Assembly: GCF_900184245.1 (NCBI RefSeq)
Contig: NZ_FXXB01000008.1
Coordinates: 372,001 to 436,000 of the forward strand
Length of the DNA: 64,000 bases
Direction of reading: 5' to 3'
Source: Brachybacterium massiliense
GTDB lineage: Bacteria > Actinomycetota > Actinomycetes > Actinomycetales > Dermabacteraceae
Shown one piece after another: positions 20,341 through 30,248 of this stretch. A program made the translations under genes and the position numbers. Each line of letters opens with the position of its first letter. The first letter of the stretch is position 1. The notes under the pieces are model-generated. The model made no database searches and was not told the origin of the DNA. It saw only the letters and a list, made by a program, of their open reading frames with translations.

Positions 20341-21426
20341 ATGTCTGCATCGGCGCCAGGAGTCGGAGCAGCGCTCCGCATCGGATTCGTCGCCCAGGTC
20401 GAGCACACAGCACCGCCCGGCGATGAGCAGGGTGTGGTCGGCGGCGGCCTCGAGGAGGGCCTCGACCTGTTCAGCACGGCGGAGGAGCTCGGCTACGACG
20501 TCGGCTATGTGCGTGTGCGCCACCTCCAGAGCTCCCTGGCCTCCCCGCTGCTGTTCCTGGCCGCGCTCGGTCAGCGCACCCGGCGCATCCAGCTCGGCAC
20601 CGCCGTGATCCCGCTGCGGTTCGAGAACGCGGGGCGCCTGGCGGAGGACCTCGCCACCGCCGATCTGCTCACCGGGGGCCGGCTGCGCCCGGGAGTGAGC
20701 ACCGGCTACTCCGCCCATGACGGGATGTATGCGCGCGCCTTCGGCGCACTGCGGGAGGAGCGCTCCGACCACGTCGACCGGGTGCTGCACGACCTCGTCG
20801 CCTTCCTCGACGGCGAGATCGTCGCCGGAGCCGACGCGCACATCGAGGATGTCGACCGCGGCAGTCCGCTGCGGCTGCAGCCCCGCGTTCCCGCACTGCG
20901 CGACCGTCTCGCCTACGGGGCGGCGAGCACTCACCGCGCAGAGCTCGCCGGACGGCTGGGACTGGGGCTGCAGCTGGCGACGATGGCGCCGGATGACGGC
21001 TCCGGGCGCTCCGTCGAGCAGCTTCAGCTGGAGACCCTCACCGCCTACCGCGAGGCCTCCCGCGCCTCGGGATTCGGTGACGGCCACGTGATGGTCAGCC
21101 GCCAGATGATCCCGGTGCGCACCGAGGCGGAGCTGGAGCGCTTCATGACCCTGGTGCCGCGCGAGCGGGCCGGGGATCCCCGGGTCATCGGCGAGCACCA
21201 CGGCCAGGAGATCGGAGGGCATGACGCGGTCTACAGCGAGGTGGTGCTGGACCAGCCGTCGGTGGTCGCGAAGGCGCTCTGGGAGGACCCGGTCGTCGGC
21301 GCGGCCGACGAGCTCGTGCTGGTCCTGCCGCCCGGCGCCGCCCTCCCCGAGCAGCAGGCGCTGCTGCGGACCTTCAGCGCCCTCGTGGTCCCGTCGCTGC
21401 AGATGGTGCTCTCCCGCCTCCGCTAG
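20341..21426 (+). CDS. LLM-class (luciferase-like) flavin-dependent oxidoreductase
   Basis: A 361-residue TIM-barrel protein of the bacterial luciferase-like family, which uses reduced FMN or F420. Family signs are LDLFSTAEELGYDVGYVRV, RTRRIQLGTAVIPLRFENAG, EDLATADLLTGGRLRPGVSTGY and SDHVDRVL. The C-terminal part is less conserved, and residues about 240-270 lack the usual G.P..V....... pattern. The ATG follows AAGGAGG with six bases spacing. It stands alone between dusB (divergent) and a convergent membrane protein, so the substrate is unknown. Confidence 0.8.
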   Translation: MSASAPGVGAALRIGFVAQVEHTAPPGDEQGVVGGGLEEGLDLFSTAEELGYDVGYVRVRHLQSSLASPLLFLAALGQRTRRIQLGTAVIPLRFENAGRLAEDLATADLLTGGRLRPGVSTGYSAHDGMYARAFGALREERSDHVDRVLHDLVAFLDGEIVAGADAHIEDVDRGSPLRLQPRVPALRDRLAYGAASTHRAELAGRLGLGLQLATMAPDDGSGRSVEQLQLETLTAYREASRASGFGDGHVMVSRQMIPVRTEAELERFMTLVPRERAGDPRVIGEHHGQEIGGHDAVYSEVVLDQPSVVAKALWEDPVVGAADELVLVLPPGAALPEQQALLRTFSALVVPSLQMVLSRLR

Positions 21427-21619
21427 TCCCCGCCTGCGGGGCGTCCGGCGCCGCCGAGGTTCGACTAGGGAGCCCTCGGCGACGCGCTACCTCCTGGCGA
21501 TGCCTCAGGTCAGCTGCGACATCCACCTTCGCACCGCCTTCGCGGGCCCGCTCTCGCCCACGATGATCTCGCGCTACGTCTCGTGGCGGCGTGCACCGCA
21601 TTCGTCGGCGGCGGGAGGC

Positions 21620-22021
21620 TCAGCTCTCCTCGATGCCCACGATGCTGGGCTTGGACGCGATCGGGAAGCGGAAGCCCTGCACCTGGAACACGTAGGTCTC
21701 GCCCTTGACGAGCTCGGGATGATTCTTCTCGAGCTCCTCCGCACTCGCCCCATCGGAGCCGAAGCTGCGGGCACCCCAGCGCAGCTCGCCGCACTGCTCG
21801 GTCTCGATCGTGCGGCCCTGGTTCGACATCCCCGAGCCGCGCTTGTTCTTGATCGTCACGTGCGCGCCGGTGACCGTGCACTCCATGGTGCTGGAGCCGA
21901 CGTAGTTGCCTGCGATCCCGACGAACAGGCCCCCCAGCAGCAGTGCGCAGATGAGGGTCCAGATCCTGTCCCCGAGCTTCTTGAGCCCGGACTTCTGAGC
22001 AGAGGCCTGCGTCTCGTTCAT
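21620..22021 (-). CDS. Single-helix membrane protein, function unknown
   Basis: A 133-residue protein with a basic N-terminus, one transmembrane helix (about 20-40, IWTLICALLLGGLFVGIAG) and an outside domain of about 90 residues. The outside domain has two cysteines (C in MECTVTGAHV and in TEQCGELRWG), which could form a disulfide, and it ends VQGFRFPIASKPSIVGIEES. I recognise no named family; similar small exported proteins occur in Micrococcales. The start ATG at 22021 fits the signal-anchor pattern. Confidence 0.6.
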   Translation of the reverse strand: MNETQASAQKSGLKKLGDRIWTLICALLLGGLFVGIAGNYVGSSTMECTVTGAHVTIKNKRGSGMSNQGRTIETEQCGELRWGARSFGSDGASAEELEKNHPELVKGETYVFQVQGFRFPIASKPSIVGIEES

Positions 22022-22121
22022 GTGTTCCCCCGGACGGCCGTGTGATGACGCGATCTCCGCCGTCCCCTCCCCCGAGAGCGACCGCGGCGAGAGCACGGTA
22101 CCAGGTGCCGCAGGAGCGCGG

Positions 22122-22165
22122 CGACCCCGCACCGCCGCCCGGTGGGGCGATGCGGTGCGGGGTCG
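22122..22165 (-). terminator. Intrinsic terminator downstream of glyS
   Basis: A 14-bp perfect stem, CGACCCCGCACCGC / GCGGTGCGGGGTCG, encloses a 16-base loop. It lies 48 bases after the glyS stop and before the next minus-strand gene. Confidence 0.65.
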
Positions 22166-22212
22166 TCCGGAGGGTCCTCGTCGCCAGCGCCGCGGCAGAC
22201 GAGGTCCGTGGC

Positions 22213-23604
<1,392 letters not shown>

Positions 23605-23705
23605 GGGGGTACTCCTGGTGACGGGATCGAACAGAACCTCTCCAGCATAGTCACCCGCTCCGCTGTGAGCGTGGCCACGTCAGCGCGCTCCCACGCCCGT
23701 CCGGC

Positions 23706-23744
23706 TTGCGTCGCACCCGCCCACTGGTGAGAATGATTGTCATG
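23706..23744 (+). promoter_or_regulatory. Zur box and probable leaderless promoter of the znu operon
   Basis: TGAGAATGATTGTCATGACG (23728-23747) contains the AATGATTNTCAT core of Fur/Zur operators. It overlaps GAGAAT (23729-23734), a -10-like hexamer lying 17 bases after TTGCGT (23706-23711). Transcription would start at about 23742, the A of the znuA ATG, and no ribosome binding site is present, so the message is probably leaderless. Zinc-loaded Zur bound here would block both RNA polymerase and the start site. Confidence 0.6.
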
Positions 23745-24737
23745 ACGCGTGCTCTTCGTCCTTCACGACGCTCCCTGCTCGCCGCCGCCGGGCTCGGCGC
23801 CGGCGCAGCGGCGCTGACCGCCTGCGGCTCCTCGACCACCGAGGGGCGGGGCGGGCTGTCCGTCGTGACCTCGGCCTATCCCCTCGCCTACCTGGTCACC
23901 AGGATCGGCGGGGAGCACGTGGAGCTCACCGACCTCACCACCCCGGGAGCGGATGCGCACGGCATCGAGCTCTCGGTCAAGCAGGTCATGACGGTCGAGA
24001 GCGCCGATCTGGTGCTCCAGATCCCCGGGCTCCAGGCGTCGCTGGACGATGCGATCTCCTCGCAGGACGGCGAGAACGTGCTCGACGTCTCCTCCGTGGT
24101 CACGCTGCTGCCGGTCGGAGAGGCCGAGAAGCACTCGCACGAGTCCGAGGAGGAGCACGCCGCGCACGAGCACGAGGACGGCGGGGAGCACGAGGACGAG
24201 GGCCACGAGGGCCACGACCATGGACCCGACGATCCGCACTTCTGGCACGATCCGCTGCTGATGGCCGACCTGGCCGACGCCCTCGCCGAGCGCCTGGGCG
24301 AGCTCGCCCCGGACAGCGCCGACGCGTTCACCGCCTCCGCGCAGGAGGTGCGCACCGAGCTCGAGACGCTCGATGCCGAGCTCGCCGAGTCCTTCGGCAG
24401 CGTCGAAGGCCGCAAGCCCTTCATCACCAGCCACGCCGCCTACGCCTACCTCGCCGAGCGCTACGACCTGCACCAGATCGGCATCAGCGGGGTGGACCCC
24501 GAGAACGAGCCCTCGCCGCAGCGCCTGCTCGCGCTCGAGAAGGTGGTGGACGAGGAGGGCGTGACGACGGTGTTCTTCGAGACCTCGGCCTCCCCGAAGG
24601 TCGCCCAGACCCTCGCGAACAATCTCGGCATCAACAGCGCCGAGCTCGACAACCTCGAGACCCAGCAGTCCGAGGATGCCGATTACGCTCAGGTCATGCG
24701 AGACAACTGCACCGCCCTGGTCGAGAGCTGGTCATGA
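23742..24737 (+). CDS. znuA: Zinc ABC transporter substrate-binding lipoprotein ZnuA
   Basis: ZnuA captures zinc outside the membrane for ZnuBC. The protein has 331 residues. It begins with an Arg-rich signal (RPSRRSLLAAAG, twin-Arg-like) and a lipobox LTAC with C28 as the lipidated residue. The cluster A-I domain includes AHGIELSVKQ, a His/Asp/Glu-rich loop (about residues 137-165, many HEH/HED units) and DDPHFWHDPLLMADL. The His-rich loop is the mark of zinc rather than manganese transporters. In-frame starts further upstream are inside the promoter. It overlaps znuC by ATGA. Confidence 0.92.
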   Translation: MTRALRPSRRSLLAAAGLGAGAAALTACGSSTTEGRGGLSVVTSAYPLAYLVTRIGGEHVELTDLTTPGADAHGIELSVKQVMTVESADLVLQIPGLQASLDDAISSQDGENVLDVSSVVTLLPVGEAEKHSHESEEEHAAHEHEDGGEHEDEGHEGHDHGPDDPHFWHDPLLMADLADALAERLGELAPDSADAFTASAQEVRTELETLDAELAESFGSVEGRKPFITSHAAYAYLAERYDLHQIGISGVDPENEPSPQRLLALEKVVDEEGVTTVFFETSASPKVAQTLANNLGINSAELDNLETQQSEDADYAQVMRDNCTALVESWS

Positions 24738-25498
24738 GCGAGACGATGCCTGCGGTCATCGAGGTCTCCGGCGCCTCCGTGCTGCGCGGCGGGCAGCGGG
24801 TGCTGGACGAGGTGGACCTGCGCGTCGAGGCCGGCGAGCTGGTGGCGCTGCTGGGAGCCAACGGCTCCGGCAAGTCGACCCTGCTGCGCGCCGCCGTCGG
24901 GATCCTGCCGCTCGAGAGCGGCACCGCCCGCCTGTTCGGCGCGCCCGTGCACCGCAGCACCGCTCATGACCGGCTGGGCTATGTGCCGCAAGACTCCGCC
25001 GAGGCCGGTTCGATCCCCGCGACCGCGCGCGAGGCCGTCGCCAGCGGTCTGCTGGGTGCACGCTCCTGGTGGCCGAGCCGCCGGGACGAACGGGTGTTGA
25101 CCGCTCTCGAGGCCGTCGGCATGGCCGATCTCGCCTCCCGCCCCATCACCCGGATGTCGGGCGGGCAGCGCCGCCGCGTGATGATCGCCCGCGCTCTGGT
25201 GCGCGAGCCCGAGCTGCTGGTGCTGGACGAGCCGTTCTCCGGGGTGGACCTGCCCACCCAGGAGCTGATCTCGGAGCTGTTCCGTGAGCTCTCGGCAGCC
25301 GGCACCTCGATCCTGGTGGTGCTGCACGAGACCGGGCCCCTCACCGATGACATCCAGCGCGCGGTGGTCCTGGATCACGGTCGCGTGGTCCACGACGGCG
25401 CCGCGGCAGACCGCCCGCGCCTCCACCCCGGGCACGGCCATCCCGAGGATGCCGCCCCGCTCGATCAGTGCCTCGGACAGGAGATCCACCCCGCATGA
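24734..25498 (+). CDS. znuC: Zinc ABC transporter ATP-binding protein ZnuC
   Basis: The 254-residue ATPase energises zinc import. Walker A is GANGSGKST (41-49), the signature is RMSGGQRRRVMIAR, Walker B is LLVLDEPFSGVD, and the switch histidine is in LVVLHETG. The ATG overlaps the znuA stop. The C-terminal tail carries several histidines (RLHPGHGHPEDAA), which may help metal sensing. Confidence 0.93.
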   Translation: MSETMPAVIEVSGASVLRGGQRVLDEVDLRVEAGELVALLGANGSGKSTLLRAAVGILPLESGTARLFGAPVHRSTAHDRLGYVPQDSAEAGSIPATAREAVASGLLGARSWWPSRRDERVLTALEAVGMADLASRPITRMSGGQRRRVMIARALVREPELLVLDEPFSGVDLPTQELISELFRELSAAGTSILVVLHETGPLTDDIQRAVVLDHGRVVHDGAAADRPRLHPGHGHPEDAAPLDQCLGQEIHPA

Positions 25499-26394
25499 TC
25501 TCGCCGCTCGACATCCTCACCTCCGATCTGCTGCGCTACCCGCTGATCATCGCGGTGCTGATCGGACTCACCGCCCCGGTGGTCGGCACCTACCTCGTGC
25601 AGAAGCGGCTCTCGCTGCTCGGCGACGGCCTCGGCCATGTCGCCCTGACCGGTGTGGCGCTGGGCTGGCTGGTCGGCGCCTGGATCAGTGCCTCCCCCGC
25701 CGATCTGCTCGCGATCCCCGGCGCTCTCGCGGCGTCCGTGATCGGTGCGCTGCTGATCGAGTACGTGCGGGAGATCAGCCACACCAGCCGTGACGTCGCG
25801 CTCGCGATCCTGTTCTACGGAGGCATCGCGGGCGGCGTGGTGATCATCCAGCTCGCCGGCGGCACCTCCCAGAACCTGATGGGCTATCTGTTCGGCTCCC
25901 TCTCGACCGTCACCGCCCTGGACACGATCATCTCCTCGGTGCTCGCCGTGCTCGTGCTCGTGATCGGGGTGGGGCTGTCGGGGCTGCTGTCCGCAGTGAC
26001 CGCGGATGAGGAGTTCGCTCGCGCCTCTGGCCTCCCGGTGCGCCTGGTGAACGTGCTGATCGCGGTGCTCGCCGCGCTCACGGTGACCCTGTCGATGCGG
26101 ATCGTGGGCGCGCTGATGGTCTCGGCCCTGATGATCGTCCCGGTCGCCGCGGCGCAGCAGCTGGTGGTGGGCTTCGCCCGCACCATGCGCACCGCGATGG
26201 CGATCGCCGTGGTCTGCTCGCTCGGCGGGCTGCTGATCACCGTGTACGTCGATCTGCCGCCGGGCGGCGTGATCGTGCTGCTGACCGTCGCCGCCTACGT
26301 CCTGGGACTGGTGGTGCGGGCGGTGCGGCCCGCCCAGCGGGTCCCCGCCGTCGGCGGTCCCGGACCCGCCCGCAGTGCAACGCCCCACCACTGA
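25495..26394 (+). CDS. znuB: Zinc ABC transporter permease ZnuB
   Basis: A 299-residue ABC-3 type permease with about eight hydrophobic helices. It starts MISPLDILTSDLLRYPLIIA, and the family motif VGTYLVQKRLSLLGDGLGHVALTGVALG comes soon after, followed by RIVGALMVSALMIVPVAAAQQ. It forms the membrane channel with ZnuC. The ATG overlaps the znuC stop as ATGA, so all three transporter genes are translationally coupled. Confidence 0.93.
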   Translation: MISPLDILTSDLLRYPLIIAVLIGLTAPVVGTYLVQKRLSLLGDGLGHVALTGVALGWLVGAWISASPADLLAIPGALAASVIGALLIEYVREISHTSRDVALAILFYGGIAGGVVIIQLAGGTSQNLMGYLFGSLSTVTALDTIISSVLAVLVLVIGVGLSGLLSAVTADEEFARASGLPVRLVNVLIAVLAALTVTLSMRIVGALMVSALMIVPVAAAQQLVVGFARTMRTAMAIAVVCSLGGLLITVYVDLPPGGVIVLLTVAAYVLGLVVRAVRPAQRVPAVGGPGPARSATPHH

Positions 26395-26429
26395 TAGAAG
26401 TCCTGGTCGCGCTGGGGGACAATGAGGTC

Positions 26430-26894
26430 ATGCAACGGAACACCCGCCAGCGCACCGCGATCCTCGAGACGCTCTCGCGCCAGGACGACTTCCGCAGCGC
26501 CCAGCAGATTCACGAGCAGATGCGGGCCGACGGCGAGACCGTGGGCCTGGCCACCGTGTATCGCAACCTCCAGACCCTCGCGCGCTCCGGACGTCTCGAC
26601 GTGCTCGTCGCCGCGGACGGCGAATCCCTCTACCGCCAGTGCGAGGACACCGGGCACCACCATCACCTGGTGTGCCGCAGGTGCGGGCGCACCGTCGAGT
26701 TCCTCGCGCCGAAGCTCGAGAGCTCGATGACCGCGATCGCGCACGAGCACGGCTTCTCCGAGGTCGACCACACCCTCGAGGTGTTCGGGCTGTGCCCCGA
26801 CCACTCGGCACAGGGCACCGTGCCGGACGAGGATCCGGACGACGAGAGTGACGAGAACGACCAGGACGACCAGGACGAGGCGCGCGCACGATGA
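26430..26894 (+). CDS. zur: Fur-family zinc uptake regulator Zur
   Basis: A 154-residue metal-dependent repressor, last regulator gene of the zinc operon. The winged helix has RQRTAILETLSRQDDFRSAQQIH and GLATVYRNLQTLARSG. The metal region has DTGHHHHLVCRRCGRTVEF (C82, C85). The second half of the structural zinc site reads CPDH (C122, H125) where most Zur proteins have CxxC, so the fourth ligand may be histidine. The C-terminus is very acidic (about 20 Asp/Glu). A -10-like GACAAT six bases before the ATG suggests an extra leaderless start. It presumably represses the operon through the Zur box at 23728. Confidence 0.92.
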   Translation: MQRNTRQRTAILETLSRQDDFRSAQQIHEQMRADGETVGLATVYRNLQTLARSGRLDVLVAADGESLYRQCEDTGHHHHLVCRRCGRTVEFLAPKLESSMTAIAHEHGFSEVDHTLEVFGLCPDHSAQGTVPDEDPDDESDENDQDDQDEARAR

Positions 26895-27463
26895 TGGAGT
26901 GGGTCGGTGAGCTGCCGCTGCTGGCCGCGGTCGCGTTCCTGTACGTGGTGATCTGGTGCCGGGCCGGTGCCACCTATCTGCTGGGGCGCGGGGCCCGCAA
27001 GGCGGCCGACAGGGGCCGGGTCGCGGCCTTCCTCGAGTCCCCGAACGTGCAGCGCGCCACGGATCTGATCAACCGGTGGGGCGCCCCGGTGGTCGCGCTG
27101 AGCTTCCTCACCGTCGGCTTCCAGACGGCCGCGAACGCCGCGGCGGGCCTGACCGGGATGCCGGCCAGGCGATACGCTCCCGCCCTCGCGATCGGCGGCC
27201 TGGCCTGGGCACTGATCTACGCCACGGTGGGGCTGGTGGCCTTCCGCGCCTGGTTCGAGCTGTTCGTGCTCTCCCCCTGGGCCGCGGTGGCCGCGCTCGC
27301 GGTGGTCGTGGTGCTGATCGGGATCCTGCTGCGGCACCGCCGCCGCACCGGCGGCGTGGTGGCCGCCGCCGCTGCCCTGCCCGAGGCGGAGGAGACGAGC
27401 CCGCCCGTCGACGGCGCGGTCCCTGCGACCGCCTCGTCGAAGGATCAGACCGTCGAGGGCTGA
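26891..27463 (+). CDS. VTT-domain (DedA-like) membrane protein
   Basis: A 190-residue protein with about four helices and the short VTT core: [22 protein letters not shown], then [24 protein letters not shown], then [21 protein letters not shown]. The C-terminal 50 residues are Arg-rich and then Ala/Pro/Ser-rich. Its ATG overlaps the zur stop, so it is the last gene of the zinc operon by position. Whether it acts in zinc transport is unknown. The 3' end overlaps convergent uppS by 19 bases. Confidence 0.75.
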   Translation: MMEWVGELPLLAAVAFLYVVIWCRAGATYLLGRGARKAADRGRVAAFLESPNVQRATDLINRWGAPVVALSFLTVGFQTAANAAAGLTGMPARRYAPALAIGGLAWALIYATVGLVAFRAWFELFVLSPWAAVAALAVVVVLIGILLRHRRRTGGVVAAAAALPEAEETSPPVDGAVPATASSKDQTVEG

Positions 27464-28251
27464 TCCGGGGCGTCGATCGCGCCGCCGTAGCGGCGGTCGC
27501 GCCGCGCGTACTCGGTGATCGCACGCCACAGCACGCGCCGGTCCACGTCCGGCCACAGCTCCTCGACGAACACCAGCTCCGCGTACGCCGACTGCCACAG
27601 CAGGAAGTTCGAGGTGCGCTGCTCCCCGCTGGTGCGCAGGAACAGGTCCACGTCCGGCATGTCCGGGTCGATCAGGTGACGCTGGATGGTGCGCTCGCTG
27701 ATGCCGGAGCCCTTGAGGCGTCCCGCACGGGCCTGCTCGGCGATCTCCCGCACGGCATCGACCAGCTCGGCGCGACCGCCGTAGTTCACGCACATGTACA
27801 GGGTCATGCGGGTGTTGTCGCGGGTGAGCTCCTCGGCTTCCTTCAGCTCGCGGATCACCGAGCCCCACAGCCTCTGCTCGCGGCCCACCCAGACGATGCG
27901 CACGCCCCAGGAGTGCAGCGTGTCGCGCTGGCGGCGCAGCACGGAGCGGGAGAAGCCCATCAGGAAGCGCACCTCCTCCGGGGAGCGCTTCCAGTTCTCG
28001 GTGGAGAAGGCGTAGGCGCTCAGGTGCGTGACGCCGATCTGGAGGGCGCCGGCGACCACGTCCAGCAGCGCCGCCTCGCCCGCCTCGTGCCCTGCCGTGC
28101 GGGGCAGCCCCTGGCGGTTGGCCCAGCGGCCGTTGCCGTCCATCACCACGGCCACGTGGCCGGGGATGGTGGGGGCGGGCAGCTGCGGGGGCCGCGCGCC
28201 GCTGGGATGTGGGTGCGGCTCCTGGTACCCGTGTCGGGATGCACCGGGCAT
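27445..28251 (-). CDS. uppS: Isoprenyl transferase (undecaprenyl diphosphate synthase family)
   Basis: The enzyme adds cis-isoprene units to make polyprenyl diphosphate for cell wall synthesis. The protein has 268 residues. Motifs are [13 protein letters not shown] (catalytic D38), [24 protein letters not shown] and [21 protein letters not shown]. The ATG at 28251 has AGGAGG five bases upstream; the first 30 residues are a non-conserved Pro/His-rich lead. It lies 59 bases after recO, its usual neighbour. Actinobacteria often have two such enzymes with different chain lengths, so the exact product is not certain. Confidence 0.92.
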   Translation of the reverse strand: MPGASRHGYQEPHPHPSGARPPQLPAPTIPGHVAVVMDGNGRWANRQGLPRTAGHEAGEAALLDVVAGALQIGVTHLSAYAFSTENWKRSPEEVRFLMGFSRSVLRRQRDTLHSWGVRIVWVGREQRLWGSVIRELKEAEELTRDNTRMTLYMCVNYGGRAELVDAVREIAEQARAGRLKGSGISERTIQRHLIDPDMPDVDLFLRTSGEQRTSNFLLWQSAYAELVFVEELWPDVDRRVLWRAITEYARRDRRYGGAIDAPDQPSTV

Positions 28252-28310
28252 GGGGTCCTCCTGGAGGGTTCGCAGGGCTCTGCGGGTCGGTGGGGCGGGC
28301 GCGCTCGCGC

Positions 28311-29045
28311 TCAGCGCTCGACGTAATGCAGGGAGCGTACCGAGCGCTCGAGGTGCCAGGTCACCGTGTCGGTGATGAGGCGTCCGGCCTCCTGGTGGAC
28401 GGACTCCTCGGCGCCGAGCACATTGTCCCAGTCTCCGGCCAGCAGGAAGATCAGCTGCTCGATGGTGGACTGCCGCACGGCGATCGCGCCGGGCTTTCGG
28501 CATGCCGTGCACACCAGACCGCCCGCACGGATGTCGTGCGCATGGTGGGGGCCGGGCGCTCCGCAGGCCGCGCAGACCCGCAGCTCTGGCGCCCAGCCCG
28601 AGACCGCGAGGGTGCGCAGCAGGAAGGAGTCGAGGATCAGCGGCGGGGGCAGCCGCCCCTCCCCCATCGCCCGCAGGGCGCCGACGAGCATCAGGAAGCC
28701 GCGCTGGCTGGGGTCGACCACCTCGTCGGTGAGGCGGTCGGTGGTCTCGAGCATCGCGCTCGCGGCGGTGAAGCGGCCGTAGTCGGTGCTGATGCCGACG
28801 GCGAAGGCCTCGATGGTGACCACCTGGGTGACGGTGTGGAGGTTCTTGCCCGCGTGCAGCTGCACGTCGACCAGGTTGAACGGCTCCAGCCGGGCCCCGA
28901 ACCGGCTGCCGGTGCGGCGCACTCCCTTGGCGACCGCGCGCACCTTGCCGTGGCGGCGGGTCAGGAGCGTGATGATGCGATCGGCCTCGCCCAGCGGGTG
29001 GGTGCGCAGGACGATCGCATCGTCGCGGTAGAGCTTCTGCTGCAT
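28311..29045 (-). CDS. recO: DNA repair protein RecO
   Basis: RecO helps load RecA on SSB-coated single-stranded DNA. The protein has 244 residues. It starts with an OB fold ([42 protein letters not shown]), continues with a helical part, and has a zinc finger at C158, C161, C179 and C182. The ATG has GGAG four bases upstream. recO-uppS is a conserved pair. In related genomes leuA or era comes just before recO; here 5.6 kb of accessory genes separate them. Confidence 0.93.
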   Translation of the reverse strand: MQQKLYRDDAIVLRTHPLGEADRIITLLTRRHGKVRAVAKGVRRTGSRFGARLEPFNLVDVQLHAGKNLHTVTQVVTIEAFAVGISTDYGRFTAASAMLETTDRLTDEVVDPSQRGFLMLVGALRAMGEGRLPPPLILDSFLLRTLAVSGWAPELRVCAACGAPGPHHAHDIRAGGLVCTACRKPGAIAVRQSTIEQLIFLLAGDWDNVLGAEESVHQEAGRLITDTVTWHLERSVRSLHYVER

Positions 29046-29247
29046 GGTGCTCCGAGCCTACGGCCGGCGCCGCACCGCGGTGGGCAGGCGGGCCCGGTGT
29101 CGCGCGCGGCCTCGCTCACGCCGCTCCCTATGCTCCTCCCACCGCCCGGTCGGTCTCGGTGCCGCGCACAGCGCGGCACGGCATGATGGGCGCATCATCC
29201 GCCGCACCGCGCGCACCGCGGTGCACGACGAGAAGGAGGTGGCCGGT

Positions 29248-29964
29248 ATGGGGATCTTCTCGATGCTGCGCCGCGACAGCTCGGCCCGGAGCACGGCCCG
29301 ACAGGCCATGAAGGAGGCGCGTCGTGGCGACGAGGCCTCGAAGGACGGGGCTCTCGAGCGCGTGGTGACGATCATCCGCGACATCGGCCTGGACGGGAAA
29401 CTCACCTACTCCTCCGCCGCCCAGATCGCCGAGCACGCCCAGCGCGGTCGCGGCCGGCGCCGTCCCGAGGTGGCGGTGAGGCGGCTCGTGCGCCGCCACC
29501 GCTGGGGCGTGACGGTGGGAGGCTTCGCCACGGGCCTGGGCGGATTCGTGACCCTGCCGATCCTGCTGCCCACCAACGTGGTCGAGTTCTACGTCCAGGC
29601 CACCCGTATGGTCGGGGCGATCGCGGTGGTGCGCGGCTATGACATCGAGGATGAGGAAATCCGGGTGCGGGTCCTGGCCTCGCTGCTGGGCGAGGAGTCC
29701 GGGGAGGTGCTGAAGAACGTCGGGCTCGGACCGATCGCGGGGGTCGCGGCACGCGGGGTCGCGGGGCAGCTGCCGGTGGGGCCGCAGTCCCAAGTCGCGA
29801 GCGCGATCGGCGGGCGTCTGCTGCGCCGCTTCGGCCTGCGCTCGGCGCGCCTGTTCGGCAAGTCGATCCCGGGCCTGGGTGCGGTGCTCGGCGCACTCAT
29901 GGACCGCTCCCAGCTGAACCGCATCGCGAAATCCGCGAAGAAGAGCTTCCCGCCCCTGCACTGA
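29248..29964 (+). CDS. EcsC-family protein
   Basis: A 238-residue protein resembling EcsC, a family of unknown biochemical role often found near membrane transport genes. The recognisable part is the glycine-rich segment VGGFATGLGGFVTLPILLPTNVVEFYVQATRMVGAIAVVRGYD. A second Gly-rich stretch follows (LGPIAGVAARGVAGQLP) and then SIPGLGAVLGALMDR. The central segment may insert in or lie on the membrane. The ATG has AAGGAGG nine bases upstream. Its TGA stop overlaps the start of the thpR remnant. Confidence 0.75.
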   Translation: MGIFSMLRRDSSARSTARQAMKEARRGDEASKDGALERVVTIIRDIGLDGKLTYSSAAQIAEHAQRGRGRRRPEVAVRRLVRRHRWGVTVGGFATGLGGFVTLPILLPTNVVEFYVQATRMVGAIAVVRGYDIEDEEIRVRVLASLLGEESGEVLKNVGLGPIAGVAARGVAGQLPVGPQSQVASAIGGRLLRRFGLRSARLFGKSIPGLGAVLGALMDRSQLNRIAKSAKKSFPPLH

Positions 29965-30248
29965 TGCGCCTCTTCGCGGCGATCCGCCCCTCCACGCAGG
30001 CGCTCGAGCACCTCGACTCGGCGCTCCACGAGGTGCGGGCCGATGCCGGACTCTCCCTGCGCTGGACGGAGGAGCGGCCGCCCGATCCCTCACAGCTAGC
30101 GCTCTCCCGCGCCGTGCATGCGCTGTCGGTCTATCGGGGCCCCTCATGGGAGGCGGAGGAGGTCGAGCTGCTCAGCTCCCACCTGGGGCAGGGCCGCTCG
30201 GGCGGTCCCCGGCACGAGCTGCTCGGGAGTGTGCCGCTGGGCGGCTAG
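29964..30248 (+). pseudogene. thpR: 2'-5' RNA ligase / cyclic phosphodiesterase (ThpR) with internal deletion
   Basis: The first 33 residues (MRLFAAIRPSTQALEHLDSA...) are a standard ThpR N-terminus. The last 50 (ALSVYRGPSWEAEEVELLSSHLG...HELLGSVPL) are a standard ThpR C-terminus. Between them about 90 residues are missing, including both catalytic HxTx motifs, and the two ends are joined in frame at about residue 34 (LRWTEE|RPPDPS). The 94-residue product cannot have the family's activity. The reading frame is otherwise clean, which suggests a recent deletion or a retained small protein. Confidence 0.8.

Noticed and set aside
23605..23741. T-box or other riboswitch before glyS
   Set aside because: The gap to the divergent zinc operon is too short and shows no T-box motif or long hairpin; the only clear element is the Zur box.
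24140..24240. His/Asp/Glu-rich segment of znuA as an unstable repeat or sequencing artefact
   Set aside because: It is the expected metal-binding loop of zinc-specific ZnuA proteins and stays in frame with the flanking domains.
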